This document shows positions 46,987 through 64,000 of a stretch of DNA of 64,000 nucleotides, one piece after another. Location of the stretch: contig JAUIJD010000016.1 in assembly GCA_030431475.1 (NCBI GenBank), positions 24,347-88,346 on the forward strand, given 5' to 3'. A program made the position numbers and the translations under genes. Within the stretch, counting starts at the first letter, position 1, and each line of letters begins with the position of its first letter. The notes under the pieces are model-generated. The model made no database searches. It saw nothing but the letters and a program-made list of their open reading frames with translations, and was not told where the DNA came from. The DNA is from Verrucomicrobiia bacterium (GTDB taxonomy: Bacteria; Verrucomicrobiota; Verrucomicrobiia; Verrucomicrobiales; Akkermansiaceae).

Positions 46987-49900
46987 TCAGGGCGTGAAAT
47001 CGACCGAATCGAAGGACGAGGCGTTGAGCACCGCATCGTCACCGCTCGCCACGACCAGGCCCGCGTAGGTGGTGGGCGGCAGATTGGCCGTCAGGGCTCC
47101 GAGCGTGACCCAGTTCACCCCGTCGAGACTCCTGCGGACGAAGATCATCCCCCCGCTGCGGCTGAGTTTGAGCCAGGCGTCGCCCCCGACCGAGGAGCCG
47201 CTTCCCGAGGTCGCGGCGCGGCCACCCGTGCTGGTCCGCCGGACCCAGCGGAAGTCTCCGGATCCATCGACGCCGATGAAGACATGGCGAGAGTTCGGCG
47301 CCAACGAGTCCCGGATCATGATCCCGACCCGCGCGTCGCCACCGGTGTCGTCGAGTGACCGGACCCGGGCGACGATCTCGCCGTCGTCCTCCATCGGTTG
47401 ATAGACGAACTGGAAGTTGTCCTCGCCACCGGCGAGACGTCCACCGCCGGACACACTGAACACTCCCGCACTATCGGTCGCCTCTCCCTGCACTTGGGCG
47501 GTGCCGATCGCAATCTGCTCCCACGGCAGGGACAACTCGGCGGCCTGCACCGCGATCTCGAGCGACGCCTCGTCGTACTCTCCGGCGACGTCGTCCACCC
47601 GCACCGTGAAGACCTCGGTCCCGGCGCTTCCGGCCGGCGGCGTTCCCGAAAGCGAACCGTCGCCCGCCACCGTCAGCCAAGACGGCCCCGACACCTTCGA
47701 GTAGGTCAGCGTATCACCCGCATCCGGATCGCTCGCCGTGCCGGCCAGAGACGCTCCACTGAAGGCTTCGTCCTCGACCGCCCCTGCGATCACCACCGGA
47801 TCGCTGCCGAAGACCGGCGGATCGTTCACGTTGGTGACCTCGATGTTCAAGGTCGCCTCGTCGAACTCGCCGGCATCGTCGGTGACCCGCACCGTGAAGG
47901 CGTTCGCACCGACGTCGACGTTGTCGGGCGTGCCCGAGAGCGCCCCGTCACCCGCCACCACCAGCCACGCCGGGCCGGCCGTCTTGGTGAAGGTCAGGGT
48001 GTCGCCGGTGTTCGGGTCGTCGGCCGTGCCCGCCAGGGTGCCGGTGTAGGGAGCATCCTCCGTCGCCCCTACTCCGGCGATCGGATCACTGGTGAAGGCG
48101 GGCGGGTCGTTGGAGGCCGTCACCCCGATCTCAAGCGTCACGTTCACCCCCGCACCGGCCAGATCCTCGACGCGCACGGTGAAGCTCTCCGTGCCCTCGC
48201 TGCCGTTCGGCGGGGTGCCCGAAAGCGCGCCGCCGCCGGCCACCGTCAGCCACGCCGGGCCACTGACCTTCGAGAAGCTGAGCGTGTCGCCCGCATCGAC
48301 GTCGTCCGCATGGGTCGCCATCGATCCGGAGAACGCTTCCTCCTCAACCGCGCCGGACAGCACGACCGGCGAGGTGTTCCAGGTCGGCGGATCGTTCACG
48401 TTGGTGACCTCGAGGTTCAAGGTCGCCTCGTCGAACTCCCCTGCCACATCGGTCACCCGCACCACGAACGCATTGCTTCCGACCTCATCGTTGCCCGGCG
48501 TGCCGGTCAGCGCTCCGTTGGAGGCGACCGACAACCATGCGGGGCCGGACTGCTTGGAGAAGGTCAGGGTGTCGCCGGCGTCGAGGTCCGTCGCCGAACC
48601 GGCCAGCGTGCCGGTGTACGGGGCATCCTCGGTCGCGCCCGCACCGGCGATCGGGTCCGTCACGAAGCCCGGGGCGTCGTTGACGTTCGCCACTTCGACC
48701 GTGAAGGCCGCCTCATCGAAGGCACCGGCAAGATCGGTCACCCGCACCACGAACGCATTCGTGCCGACGTCGCCCGCGCCGGGCGTCCCCGACATCGAAC
48801 CATCGGGAGCCACCGTCAACCAGGCCTGCCCCGAGGACTTCGAGAAATCCAGCGAATCGCCGACATCGACATCCGCCGCACTACCGGCCAGCGTGCCGGT
48901 GTAGGGGGTGCCCTGGACCCCATTGCCGCCCGGCAGAGGATCGGCGGTGAACGCGGGATCGTCGTTCATGTTCGTCACGGTCACCTCGAGCGTCACCTCG
49001 TCGAACGCGCCGGCCAGGTCGGTCACCCGCACCGCGAAGGCGTTCAATCCGACGTCTCCGTTGGCCGGCACCCCGGTCAGCGAACCGTCCGGGGCGACGT
49101 TCAGCCACGCCGGCCCCGACTCCTTGGTGAAGGTGAGCGTGTCCCCCGCATCGGGGTCGCTGGCGGATGCCGCCAGCGTTCCGGTGAAGGAACCGTCCTC
49201 GGGAGTCGTCCCCCCATCGAGCGGATCGGAAACGAACGATGGCGGCTGGTTGATCGAGATCACCTCGAGCGCGACGCCGGGACTCCCGCCCGGGTCTTCG
49301 ACCACCTGCCAGCTCAGGCCGGCCGGAAGGCCCGGAAGGTTGTAGGCCGAGAAGGATCCGGTGCGGGACGCCGCCGACAACACCGTGAAACCCTGCCCGG
49401 CGACCGGCACGAAACCGTCGATGAGCGTGACGTTCAACGCGCCGTCGAGCGTCGCCGCCCCCGCGACCATCACCTGGTCGTGGTCCTGCCCCGCCGCCGG
49501 GCCGCCGATCTCCACCAGCGTGGCGGCGGTCCCCGACTGGGTCAGGCTGCCGAGGGCAAGAACCGCCGGGCCTCCGTCCCCGGGCAGCATGACGCCGTCC
49601 TGGGTCAACCCGCCGAGCGAGGATCCCGTCCCCTCGATCGTCGCGGTTCCCTCGACCAGCACGCTCGAACCGGCCGCAAGCGATCCATTGACCACCACGC
49701 TGCCGGCCCGCACCGTCAGCGCGCCCGAGTAGGTCGCGTCCGAAGCGATCACCATCCGTCCGTCGCCATCCTTCAGTATGGCGGACCCTCCTCGAAGATC
49801 CCCGGTCATCAGAAGGTCGACCGTCGCCGTTCCATCTTCAACGACAAGCGTCGTACTTCCCACCGCGTTGAAGGGCGCGGCGAACTCCGCACTCACGTCC

Positions 49901-52900
49901 GCGGCCCGGACCGTGACGACCGTCCCGCTGCCGCTGCGGGACCGCATCTCGTCCGGACCCTCGAAACGCCCTCCCGTGACCTCGGCGTCGTCGAAGTAGG
50001 TTTCCGCCTCGAAGCGGAACGTCCCCCCCTCGAGCACGATGTCGCGGGACGGAGTGGCACCACTTCCGAAGGAATGGGCATTCACATTCACCACGGTCGC
50101 CCCCTCCCTCACGCGCAGCGTCGTGTTGCCGCCAACATAGCCCGCATACCAGCCGCCGCCGCTCAGGCGCAGCGTGCCGGCATCGACGATCCACTCACCG
50201 CCGTAGGAGCTCGTCCCGCTCACCTCGAGCTCGCCGGTGCCGGTCTTGGTCACGGCCCCGGATCCCGAGATACCGCCCGACACGGTCAGCGAGCCGTCCG
50301 GCCCGATCGCCCACTCCTGGGCCGCCCCGACCGCAACGGGCGCGGAAATCGTCAGGTCCTCGGTGGCGGCGCTCATTTCAACCCCGTCGCCGATCTGCAG
50401 CGTGCCGCCGGCGATGCTCAGCGCGCCGAGGGGGTCGAGCACCACCAGTCGCGCGATCGAGGTACCCGCGCCGGTATCCGTCGCAAAATTCGCCAGCGCC
50501 TGATCATCGAAGATCGCAGCGTCCGACGCTCCCGGAGCGCTGCCTCCGATCCAGTTGGAACCCACCGCCCAGTTCGCGTCGGTGCCGCCCTCCCACACCT
50601 TGAGGTTCGATCCACTTTCCGGAACCAGCGAAAGGCTGACCTGGGCAGGAAGCGAGTCGTTGACGCCGTCATCGACGATGAAGGTGAAGGAATCGGAACC
50701 GGATGCCCCCGGATCGGGCGTGTAGGTCAGGTTCGGGGCGGTCCCCGCAAGCGTGCCCTTCGACGGGGGTTCGACCACGGTGAATCCGAGCGCGCCCGGC
50801 TCGAAGTCGGAGCCCGTCAACGTCAACGCCAGCGGCGTGCCTCCGAAGACGGTGTAGGACGCCGGGTCCGCCACCGGCGTATAGTCGGCGGGCGGCTGGA
50901 CCAGGTCGTCCACCGTGCCGCCGATCTGATACTCGAGCACCGCCCCCGGCAGCGGCACCTCGCTGTTCGACGGCGCGTTCCAAACGCCCGGCGAGTCCCA
51001 GTTCCACGTAAACCCACAGTGGTCGCCACCGCCGCCTTCCTTGTGCAGGACCTCGACGTAGTAGCGCTGCCCGCCGATCAGGGAGATCGACGACGACGAG
51101 GGAGCTCCCGACCATGCCCGGTAACCGCGGTAGCCATTCAGGCTCACGATCAGCTGGCGGTTCGCCCGGGTCGCATCCGTGGAAAGATAAAGTTCGGAGG
51201 AATCATCCGAAGCGAGGTAGAAGGTGTAGTTGCCGTCCTCCGGGGGTGTGATCCAGCCGCTGATCCGTCGGCCATAGTTTTCCGCGTAATCCTCGGGAGC
51301 CTCGCCGCCGTCCAGCACCAGCCCCGCATCGGGAAAATCCGGATAGTTGGCGGACGAGGTCAAGTCCGCCACCGAACTCCCCGAGATCCCGGTGAACACA
51401 TCGCTCCACAGGCCTCCCCAGGCAAATCCGCCGACTCCCTCGACCGCCACCGTGGCCGTCGCGCTGGTCACCGTGCCCGCGGCATTGGTGACCACGCAGT
51501 CGTAGTCGCCCGCGCTCGACGCCGAGAGGTTGGAGATGTCCAGAAGGGGCGAGGTCGAGGCACTCCCGACCGGCTGACCGTTCTTCCGCCACTGGTAGAC
51601 GAGCGGCTCACTGCCTTGCGCGGCGAGATTCAGTGTGACCGTGCCGCCCTGCTCGGCGGTCACGCCGTGCGGCTGGGTGACGATGTAGGGTGCCACGTCC
51701 GCCGGCGGCGCCACGCTGTCGATCACCAGGTCGATCGGTTCGGTCAGGGTGTAGCCCGGAGTGGTCACCTCCAGCTGCACCCGGTAGGATCCGTCCGCCG
51801 GCGCCGTGACATCGGTGGTCGCCGCAGCGGCATCGGAAAAGCCGATGGTCCCGGGACCGGACACGTTCGTCCAGGCGGCCGAGTAGGATGCGGGGGCGAG
51901 CACGTTGCCGTCGATGTCGGTGATGTCGACCTCCAGCGTCTCGCCGAGCGAGGCCAGGCGGATCTCGCGGGCATCCAGCGTCGACCAGGTCGCCACCGGC
52001 TCCTTGATGTGGATCAGGAGGCGGTCGGGATCCGGGGCGGCGAAGCCGGGCAGGTTCCCCGAGCGGATCGCCGTGGCGATCGCGCCGTTGACCAGCGTCA
52101 CGTTGCTGGTGTTCAGGTAACTGTCGCCTCCGTTGTTCTGGCGTCCGGGAAAGTAATCGAGGGAGCCATCGGTCTGGCGGGAGAGCACCGAGAAGAACGC
52201 CGAATTCTCCTGATAGAACCGCTCGGCCCGATCGCCGAGGAAGGGCGCGGCCATCTGCGACAGCGCCACCCCGCCCAGGGTGTAGGCGTGGCAGTGCTGC
52301 TGACGGAACCACCTGCGGGTGAGATACGCCTTCTGCCGCGCCAGGTGGTCGAGGTCGTCGGCCGTGGCCGCCATGCCATACAACTCCCACCCGGCGATCG
52401 CACCACCGGTTCGTCCCGAGCTGTCGCCGCCGCCCTGCTTGCCGACGTAGCCGACGTTCCCGTCGTCGAGCCCGCCGCTGTTGTTGGTCGCCTGCTTCAG
52501 CCAGTCCCAGCAGCTCCGGAATTTCTCGTCGATCGTCGGCAGCGGATCGCCCGAACTGTCGTTGAGGGTCGTCCCCGGCACGGCGTTGACGTCGGCTCCC
52601 GCCTGTCGCAGCAGGCCGAGCGACACCACCGCGTGGGCGTTCATGATGTTGAGCCCGCCCGCCCCGTTGTAGTGGGAATAGTCGCCGTGCACACCGCCAT
52701 GCCCCATGCGCCCGTTGCCCGGGACGAAGACGGTGCCGGCGTCGTTGTACTGGCTCCAGTGCTGGATCCGGTTGGCAATCATCTCCGCCGCGGTCTGCAC
52801 GATGGCATCGACCCCGGTGTCGCCGGTTTTCGATCGGTAGAGGGCAAGGAACATCGCACTCGAGCAGACGTCCCAGTTCTCCAGGCCCGGCGACTGCGAA

Positions 52901-53571
52901 TCGTAAAGCGGCTGGTCGATGCTCGGTTCGACGGGCTCGAACGCCCGGCCGTTGAGATAGCTGATGCAGCGGTCGCGCAGCTTGTTGATCGAGTTCCGGT
53001 AGGGCCGCGGACCCGAGGTCGAGTTCCAGTCCGGGTGCGACAACAGGATCAGCCCGAACCAGCCGCTGTTGTAGGCGAAGTTCCCGCTCGAACTTGCATC
53101 GACCTTGTTGTGGATCTCCTCGCAGCACCACTCGTAGATCGCATCCGTCTTCGGGCTCGAGGCCGGCCAGGCGGGCCCCAGCTTTCCGGACGTGCCGACA
53201 TTCACCGGAACCGACACCCCTCCGACGCCGGACCGGATCACCTCGAGGTTCACCATCCCGGTCCCTCCCTCGGCCCGGTCGATCGCCATCCCGAGATCCT
53301 GGATCGCCCCCTGATACCCGTCGTTCGAATTCGAGGAATGAATGCCGAAGGGAATCCCGTCGGCCCCGCCGATCATGTCGCCGAGCTGCAGCCCGGCGGT
53401 ATCGCCCGGACCTCCCGCATCCAGCGAGGTCACCTCGATCAGGGGCTCACCGGCAACGCCGGCGCCTCCGGCGCCAATGGGCCCCAAGGGAACGGTCTGG
53501 GCTCCGAGCAGGCCAAAGTGCATAAGAGCGGCGGCAACCCCACCGCTCCGGAAAAAGAAGGGCTTTTTCAT
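46987..53571 (-). CDS. 2194-aa exported multidomain protein (DUF6288/PDZ-like N-term, Ig-like, PA14-like, beta-strand repeat, six cadherin/He_PIG-type repeats, laminin-G-like C-term)
   Basis: Signal peptide; GDTAGLQLGDMIGGADGIPFG; PA14-like WITPPEDGNYTFYLASDDSSELYLS; KTGTGELEVSGTSSYGGEWIVDAGTLRLSGG; SGPAWLTVAGDGSLSGTP repeats. Confidence 0.85.
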   Translation of the reverse strand: MKKPFFFRSGGVAAALMHFGLLGAQTVPLGPIGAGGAGVAGEPLIEVTSLDAGGPGDTAGLQLGDMIGGADGIPFGIHSSNSNDGYQGAIQDLGMAIDRAEGGTGMVNLEVIRSGVGGVSVPVNVGTSGKLGPAWPASSPKTDAIYEWCCEEIHNKVDASSSGNFAYNSGWFGLILLSHPDWNSTSGPRPYRNSINKLRDRCISYLNGRAFEPVEPSIDQPLYDSQSPGLENWDVCSSAMFLALYRSKTGDTGVDAIVQTAAEMIANRIQHWSQYNDAGTVFVPGNGRMGHGGVHGDYSHYNGAGGLNIMNAHAVVSLGLLRQAGADVNAVPGTTLNDSSGDPLPTIDEKFRSCWDWLKQATNNSGGLDDGNVGYVGKQGGGDSSGRTGGAIAGWELYGMAATADDLDHLARQKAYLTRRWFRQQHCHAYTLGGVALSQMAAPFLGDRAERFYQENSAFFSVLSRQTDGSLDYFPGRQNNGGDSYLNTSNVTLVNGAIATAIRSGNLPGFAAPDPDRLLIHIKEPVATWSTLDAREIRLASLGETLEVDITDIDGNVLAPASYSAAWTNVSGPGTIGFSDAAAATTDVTAPADGSYRVQLEVTTPGYTLTEPIDLVIDSVAPPADVAPYIVTQPHGVTAEQGGTVTLNLAAQGSEPLVYQWRKNGQPVGSASTSPLLDISNLSASSAGDYDCVVTNAAGTVTSATATVAVEGVGGFAWGGLWSDVFTGISGSSVADLTSSANYPDFPDAGLVLDGGEAPEDYAENYGRRISGWITPPEDGNYTFYLASDDSSELYLSTDATRANRQLIVSLNGYRGYRAWSGAPSSSSISLIGGQRYYVEVLHKEGGGGDHCGFTWNWDSPGVWNAPSNSEVPLPGAVLEYQIGGTVDDLVQPPADYTPVADPASYTVFGGTPLALTLTGSDFEPGALGFTVVEPPSKGTLAGTAPNLTYTPDPGASGSDSFTFIVDDGVNDSLPAQVSLSLVPESGSNLKVWEGGTDANWAVGSNWIGGSAPGASDAAIFDDQALANFATDTGAGTSIARLVVLDPLGALSIAGGTLQIGDGVEMSAATEDLTISAPVAVGAAQEWAIGPDGSLTVSGGISGSGAVTKTGTGELEVSGTSSYGGEWIVDAGTLRLSGGGWYAGYVGGNTTLRVREGATVVNVNAHSFGSGATPSRDIVLEGGTFRFEAETYFDDAEVTGGRFEGPDEMRSRSGSGTVVTVRAADVSAEFAAPFNAVGSTTLVVEDGTATVDLLMTGDLRGGSAILKDGDGRMVIASDATYSGALTVRAGSVVVNGSLAAGSSVLVEGTATIEGTGSSLGGLTQDGVMLPGDGGPAVLALGSLTQSGTAATLVEIGGPAAGQDHDQVMVAGAATLDGALNVTLIDGFVPVAGQGFTVLSAASRTGSFSAYNLPGLPAGLSWQVVEDPGGSPGVALEVISINQPPSFVSDPLDGGTTPEDGSFTGTLAASASDPDAGDTLTFTKESGPAWLNVAPDGSLTGVPANGDVGLNAFAVRVTDLAGAFDEVTLEVTVTNMNDDPAFTADPLPGGNGVQGTPYTGTLAGSAADVDVGDSLDFSKSSGQAWLTVAPDGSMSGTPGAGDVGTNAFVVRVTDLAGAFDEAAFTVEVANVNDAPGFVTDPIAGAGATEDAPYTGTLAGSATDLDAGDTLTFSKQSGPAWLSVASNGALTGTPGNDEVGSNAFVVRVTDVAGEFDEATLNLEVTNVNDPPTWNTSPVVLSGAVEEEAFSGSMATHADDVDAGDTLSFSKVSGPAWLTVAGGGALSGTPPNGSEGTESFTVRVEDLAGAGVNVTLEIGVTASNDPPAFTSDPIAGVGATEDAPYTGTLAGTADDPNTGDTLTFTKTAGPAWLVVAGDGALSGTPDNVDVGANAFTVRVTDDAGEFDEATLNIEVTNVNDPPVFGSDPVVIAGAVEDEAFSGASLAGTASDPDAGDTLTYSKVSGPSWLTVAGDGSLSGTPPAGSAGTEVFTVRVDDVAGEYDEASLEIAVQAAELSLPWEQIAIGTAQVQGEATDSAGVFSVSGGGRLAGGEDNFQFVYQPMEDDGEIVARVRSLDDTGGDARVGIMIRDSLAPNSRHVFIGVDGSGDFRWVRRTSTGGRAATSGSGSSVGGDAWLKLSRSGGMIFVRRSLDGVNWVTLGALTANLPPTTYAGLVVASGDDAVLNASSFDSVDFTP
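47540..49250 (-). repeat. Six tandem ~94-aa (about 282-bp) cadherin/He_PIG-like coding repeats
   Basis: Recurring NDPPxFxxDPxxGxxATEDAPYTGTLAGxAxDxDAGDTLTFxKxSGPAWLxVAxDGxLSGTP..VGxNAFxVRVTDxAGEFDEATLxxEVTNV. Confidence 0.85.
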
Positions 53572-53663
53572 GATGACTGTGTCTGGACAAAGGCCATACC
53601 TCGTCGCTAAACATCATAAAAGCTGAAATTGCCTGATAATCGTTGCATCTTCACGTAACCGCA

Positions 53664-54437
53664 ATGAGACCCCTGCCTCGAAGCCTCCATCTCCTCATCG
53701 GCGTCTGCCTGGGGGTCGCCGCGGCCTCTTGTCGCCGGGAATCCGCCCCCCGGCCGCCTCAATCCGCCGACGCAGCTCCTGCTCCGGACCTTCCCGCCGA
53801 GGCTCCGGAGCCGCCCGCCGCCACCGATGACCCGAAGCCATCGGTGACGCCCCTGGGTGACGAGCGTTTCCGCATCGGCCGGGTCGAATTCGACAAGGCA
53901 AACCGCTCGATCACCATCCCGGCGACGGTGCTGATGCGCGAGCACGCGGTCGAGTACCTCCTGGTAACCCGCGCCGGCAAGGTCCACGAATCGGTCTTCG
54001 TGACCGACGCCGATCCCCGAAACGTCCACCTCGCGGCCCTCCTCCTCGGCCTGCAGCCATCGGCCGAACTGGGAGCCCTCGACACAAGACTCGCGGTGCC
54101 GCCGGAGGCCGCGATCCGCGCCCAGGTCGAGTGGGACCGCAACGGCCCGCCGGCTCGTGAGAACCTCCACGAGATGCTCGCCATTCGCGAGGCTGGAATC
54201 GAACAACCGGCCCGCCCCGCCCCGCCCACGCTCTGGCACTACAATGGCTCCCGGGTTGCGGATGACGGCACGTTCGTGGCCTCCCGCGACGGGTCCGTCA
54301 TTTCCATCATCCGCGACCCCGAGGCGCTGATCAACTACCCCGGCCAGACCCGTGACGACGATGAAATCCATGTGCCGAACGCCGACAAACTGCCGAAACT
54401 CGGCCACCCGGTGCGCATCGTCCTCAAACTCCGCTAG
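53664..54437 (+). CDS. YdjY-like domain lipoprotein
   Basis: Lipobox-like AAASCRR; FRIGRVEFDKANRSITIPATVLMREHAVEYLLVTRAGKVHESVFVTDADPRNVHLAALLLGL. Confidence 0.75.
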   Translation: MRPLPRSLHLLIGVCLGVAAASCRRESAPRPPQSADAAPAPDLPAEAPEPPAATDDPKPSVTPLGDERFRIGRVEFDKANRSITIPATVLMREHAVEYLLVTRAGKVHESVFVTDADPRNVHLAALLLGLQPSAELGALDTRLAVPPEAAIRAQVEWDRNGPPARENLHEMLAIREAGIEQPARPAPPTLWHYNGSRVADDGTFVASRDGSVISIIRDPEALINYPGQTRDDDEIHVPNADKLPKLGHPVRIVLKLR

Positions 54438-54468
54438 CCACCCGCCCCATCCCGCCTAGGCTCCGCGC

Positions 54469-60378
<5,910 letters not shown>

Positions 60379-60439
60379 CGCCCTCCCTCCTCGTTCTCGT
60401 CGTCCTCGCCTGCCTCTTCGTCGAGGAACGGTATCCACT

Positions 60440-60573
60440 GCGGCCCGAAGGTTCGCGAGAACAGAGCCCGGGGTCAACGACCCCGGGCCAGCCGCCGAAG
60501 CACACCGGCGGCCTGAAAGGTCGCGAGAACTGTCGGCGAAACCCGGACCTTCCTCGCGATCCTTCGGGCCGCC
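60440..60573. repeat. Multi-hairpin inverted repeat between uvrA and esterase gene
   Basis: CGGCCCGAAGGTTCGCGAGA ... TCCTCGCGATCCTTCGGGCCG, with inner GAGCCCGGGGTCAACGACCCCGGGCC hairpin. Confidence 0.8.
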
Positions 60574-60636
60574 TTTTCCCCCACCCTCCCATTCCCGGGG
60601 CCAACGGGCCCCGGACTCCGAGGGCGGGGACGAAGG

Positions 60637-61698
60637 CTACTTGATCATTTCCACCATCGCTTTGCCCATGGCGAGGCCGACGTTCATGTAGGTCTCGGCG
60701 TTGCCACCGTAGTGGCCGCTCGAGCTTCCGCCCTGGATGAGCGGATGGGTGTAGACGAAGCCGATGTCGTCGCCCAGCTCGCCGGCGTACTTGCCGCCGG
60801 CCACGGCCTTCATCGCCTGCAGGATCACGCCGTGCCCCGAGGTGGTGTCGTCCTCCTTCGTCTGGCCGAGCGAGGCCGTCACGAAGGGCGCCTCCGGGGC
60901 GTCGAAGTCCTTGCGCAGCGCCTTGATCAGCTGCACGAGGTTCTTCTCGTAGGTTCCGAAATGCCCGGGGTTGCGCATGTCCTTGTCGCCCTGCCACCAG
61001 AAGAAGCCGGCCACCTCGTAGCCCTTCGCCCCGGGGTAGTGGCGGTCGAGCTGCTCCAGCACCATCCTGGCGTTCGCGACGTCGTCGTCGTACTGCTTCC
61101 CGGCATACCACCCGATCGGCTTCGGCTCCGTCCCCTTCTCCCATCGATCCGGCGACTGCTTGTAGCCGGCGTAGACCCAGGTCTTGCCGCTCTTCGGGTC
61201 CTCGTATTCCCACGACTCGCTGCCCGGCGGCAGCAGGTCCCAGCCGAGGCTGCGGTTGCCGATCGAGCTCTTGAGCACCATCACGGGCGCGTCGATCGCC
61301 TCGCCGAGCTCGTGGCCGATCCCGATCTCAATGCCGATCTTGCCACCGCTGATGGTCAGCCAGTCGTCGCGGTAGATGTTCGCCTTGCCGCGCTTCTGCA
61401 TCACCGAGACGTTGCGGACGTCCCGGCGGGTCGTCCACTTGCCGTCGTCATCGACGAGGAAGGAATAGAGCCCCTCCTTCTTCACCGCGTGCTCCAGGGT
61501 GCCGTCCTTGTCGGCCCCCGCGACCTTGCCCATCTCCAGGGTGTTCGACTGGCCCATCACGATGAAGACCTGCACCGGCCTCGACAGGTCCGCCGCCTCC
61601 TCGGCGGCAAGCGGGACGAGCCCGGCGGCAAGCAGGCCGGCGAACCACAGAGGAGGTCTTGGGATCACGGTTTTCAGGAACGAAGGCATCTCCACCAT
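60637..61698 (-). CDS. Sialate O-acetylesterase/SASA-type carbohydrate esterase
   Basis: PVQVFIVMGQSNTLEMGKV; VLKSSIGNRSLGWDLLPPGS; GFFWWQGDKDMRNP. Confidence 0.82.
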   Translation of the reverse strand: MVEMPSFLKTVIPRPPLWFAGLLAAGLVPLAAEEAADLSRPVQVFIVMGQSNTLEMGKVAGADKDGTLEHAVKKEGLYSFLVDDDGKWTTRRDVRNVSVMQKRGKANIYRDDWLTISGGKIGIEIGIGHELGEAIDAPVMVLKSSIGNRSLGWDLLPPGSESWEYEDPKSGKTWVYAGYKQSPDRWEKGTEPKPIGWYAGKQYDDDVANARMVLEQLDRHYPGAKGYEVAGFFWWQGDKDMRNPGHFGTYEKNLVQLIKALRKDFDAPEAPFVTASLGQTKEDDTTSGHGVILQAMKAVAGGKYAGELGDDIGFVYTHPLIQGGSSSGHYGGNAETYMNVGLAMGKAMVEMIK

Positions 61699-61850
61699 AC
61701 CTGCCCCACCCGGCAGATTTTTCGTGGAAACGGACTCCCCGCCGCCCGTCGTTCCCGCCATCGCCATCGACAAGCACCGCGACGGCAGGACCCTCGAGAA
61801 CGAGGAGGAGGACGAAATGCCTCGGTCAGTCTCCAGATTTCCACATCCCG

Positions 61851-61884
61851 CCACGGCGGGACCCCGCGAACGCGGGGCCAGGCG
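61851..61884. terminator. Twin hairpin immediately downstream of lepA (terminator- or REP-like)
   Basis: TCCCGCCACGGCGGGA followed by CCCCGCGAACGCGGGG, just past lepA stop. Confidence 0.5.
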
Positions 61885-61890
61885 CTGAAA

Positions 61891-63690
<1,800 letters not shown>

Positions 63691-63851
63691 AGTTCGGAAG
63701 GGGGCCGCGGCGGGCGGGCCGGAGAAAAGCGCGGCGTCCGGGGAAAATCACGGAAAATCGGCCGCTCCGCAACCCCGACTCGAAGCAGGCACCCGCCCGC
63801 CACGTCCCGGAGGTTGCACTGGGCCTGTGAAATCTGATACCCGGTGGAGGC

Positions 63852-64000
63852 GTGAGCGGCCGCTACGAGATTCTCGACATTCTGGCTCAGGACGGCGACG
63901 GCGTCGCCTTCCATGCCGAAGATCGCGAGACCGGCCACGAAGTCGTCCTGCGGCGGTTCTTTCCTTTCGGGGCCGATGGCGGCGGCCTCGTCGATGAAGA
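63852..64000 (+). CDS. Protein kinase, N-terminal fragment (truncated by window end)
   Basis: GTG start; SGRYEILDILAQDGDGVAFHAEDRETGHEVVLRRFFPF resembles Ser/Thr kinase N-lobe with a degenerate Gly-loop. Confidence 0.55.
   Translation, partial: MSGRYEILDILAQDGDGVAFHAEDRETGHEVVLRRFFPFGADGGGLVDE

Noticed and set aside
47398-53610. 2070-aa plus-strand ORF antisense to the 2194-aa exported protein gene
   Set aside because: Arg/His/Gly-rich translation with no domain motifs; a mirror-frame artefact of high-GC codon usage, whereas the minus frame has a signal peptide and domains.

Overview
High-GC bacterial chromosomal window, probably Verrucomicrobiota. That is an inference from the DUF1501/DUF1800 pair, sulfatase/beta-helix locus, very large exported proteins and a fused double-length UvrA. 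I support 37 protein-coding genes (2 cut by window edges) and see no rRNA, tRNA, transposase, prophage or CRISPR array. Recognisable genes: exbD/tolR-like end, rhomboid, secG, panD, ppc, coaB, inositol monophosphatase, ispF, porin, phoD-like, DUF1501/DUF1800, peptidase U32, nitronate monooxygenase, sulfatase locus, a 2779-aa GH13+GH57-type protein, mgtE, DUF6288-type 2194-aa protein, YdjY-like protein, double-length uvrA, lepA. The most unusual content is short repeats. (1) Short arrays with exact 7-nt periodicity and several different core sequences; two inverted five-heptad arrays bracket a lone four-helix-bundle (IVP/bAvd-like) gene, giving a ~490-bp cassette between suhB and ispF. (2) Similar arrays and GC-rich mini-hairpins sit in frame inside uvrA (at least six sites) and the peptidase U32 gene (at least four sites). 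(3) Palindromic repeats supply the last codons and stop of three unrelated genes, all ending in -QAP*. (4) One polypeptide carries both GH13-like and GH57-like catalytic motifs. All coordinates and calls come from reading the sequence and the supplied ORFs; no database search was run.
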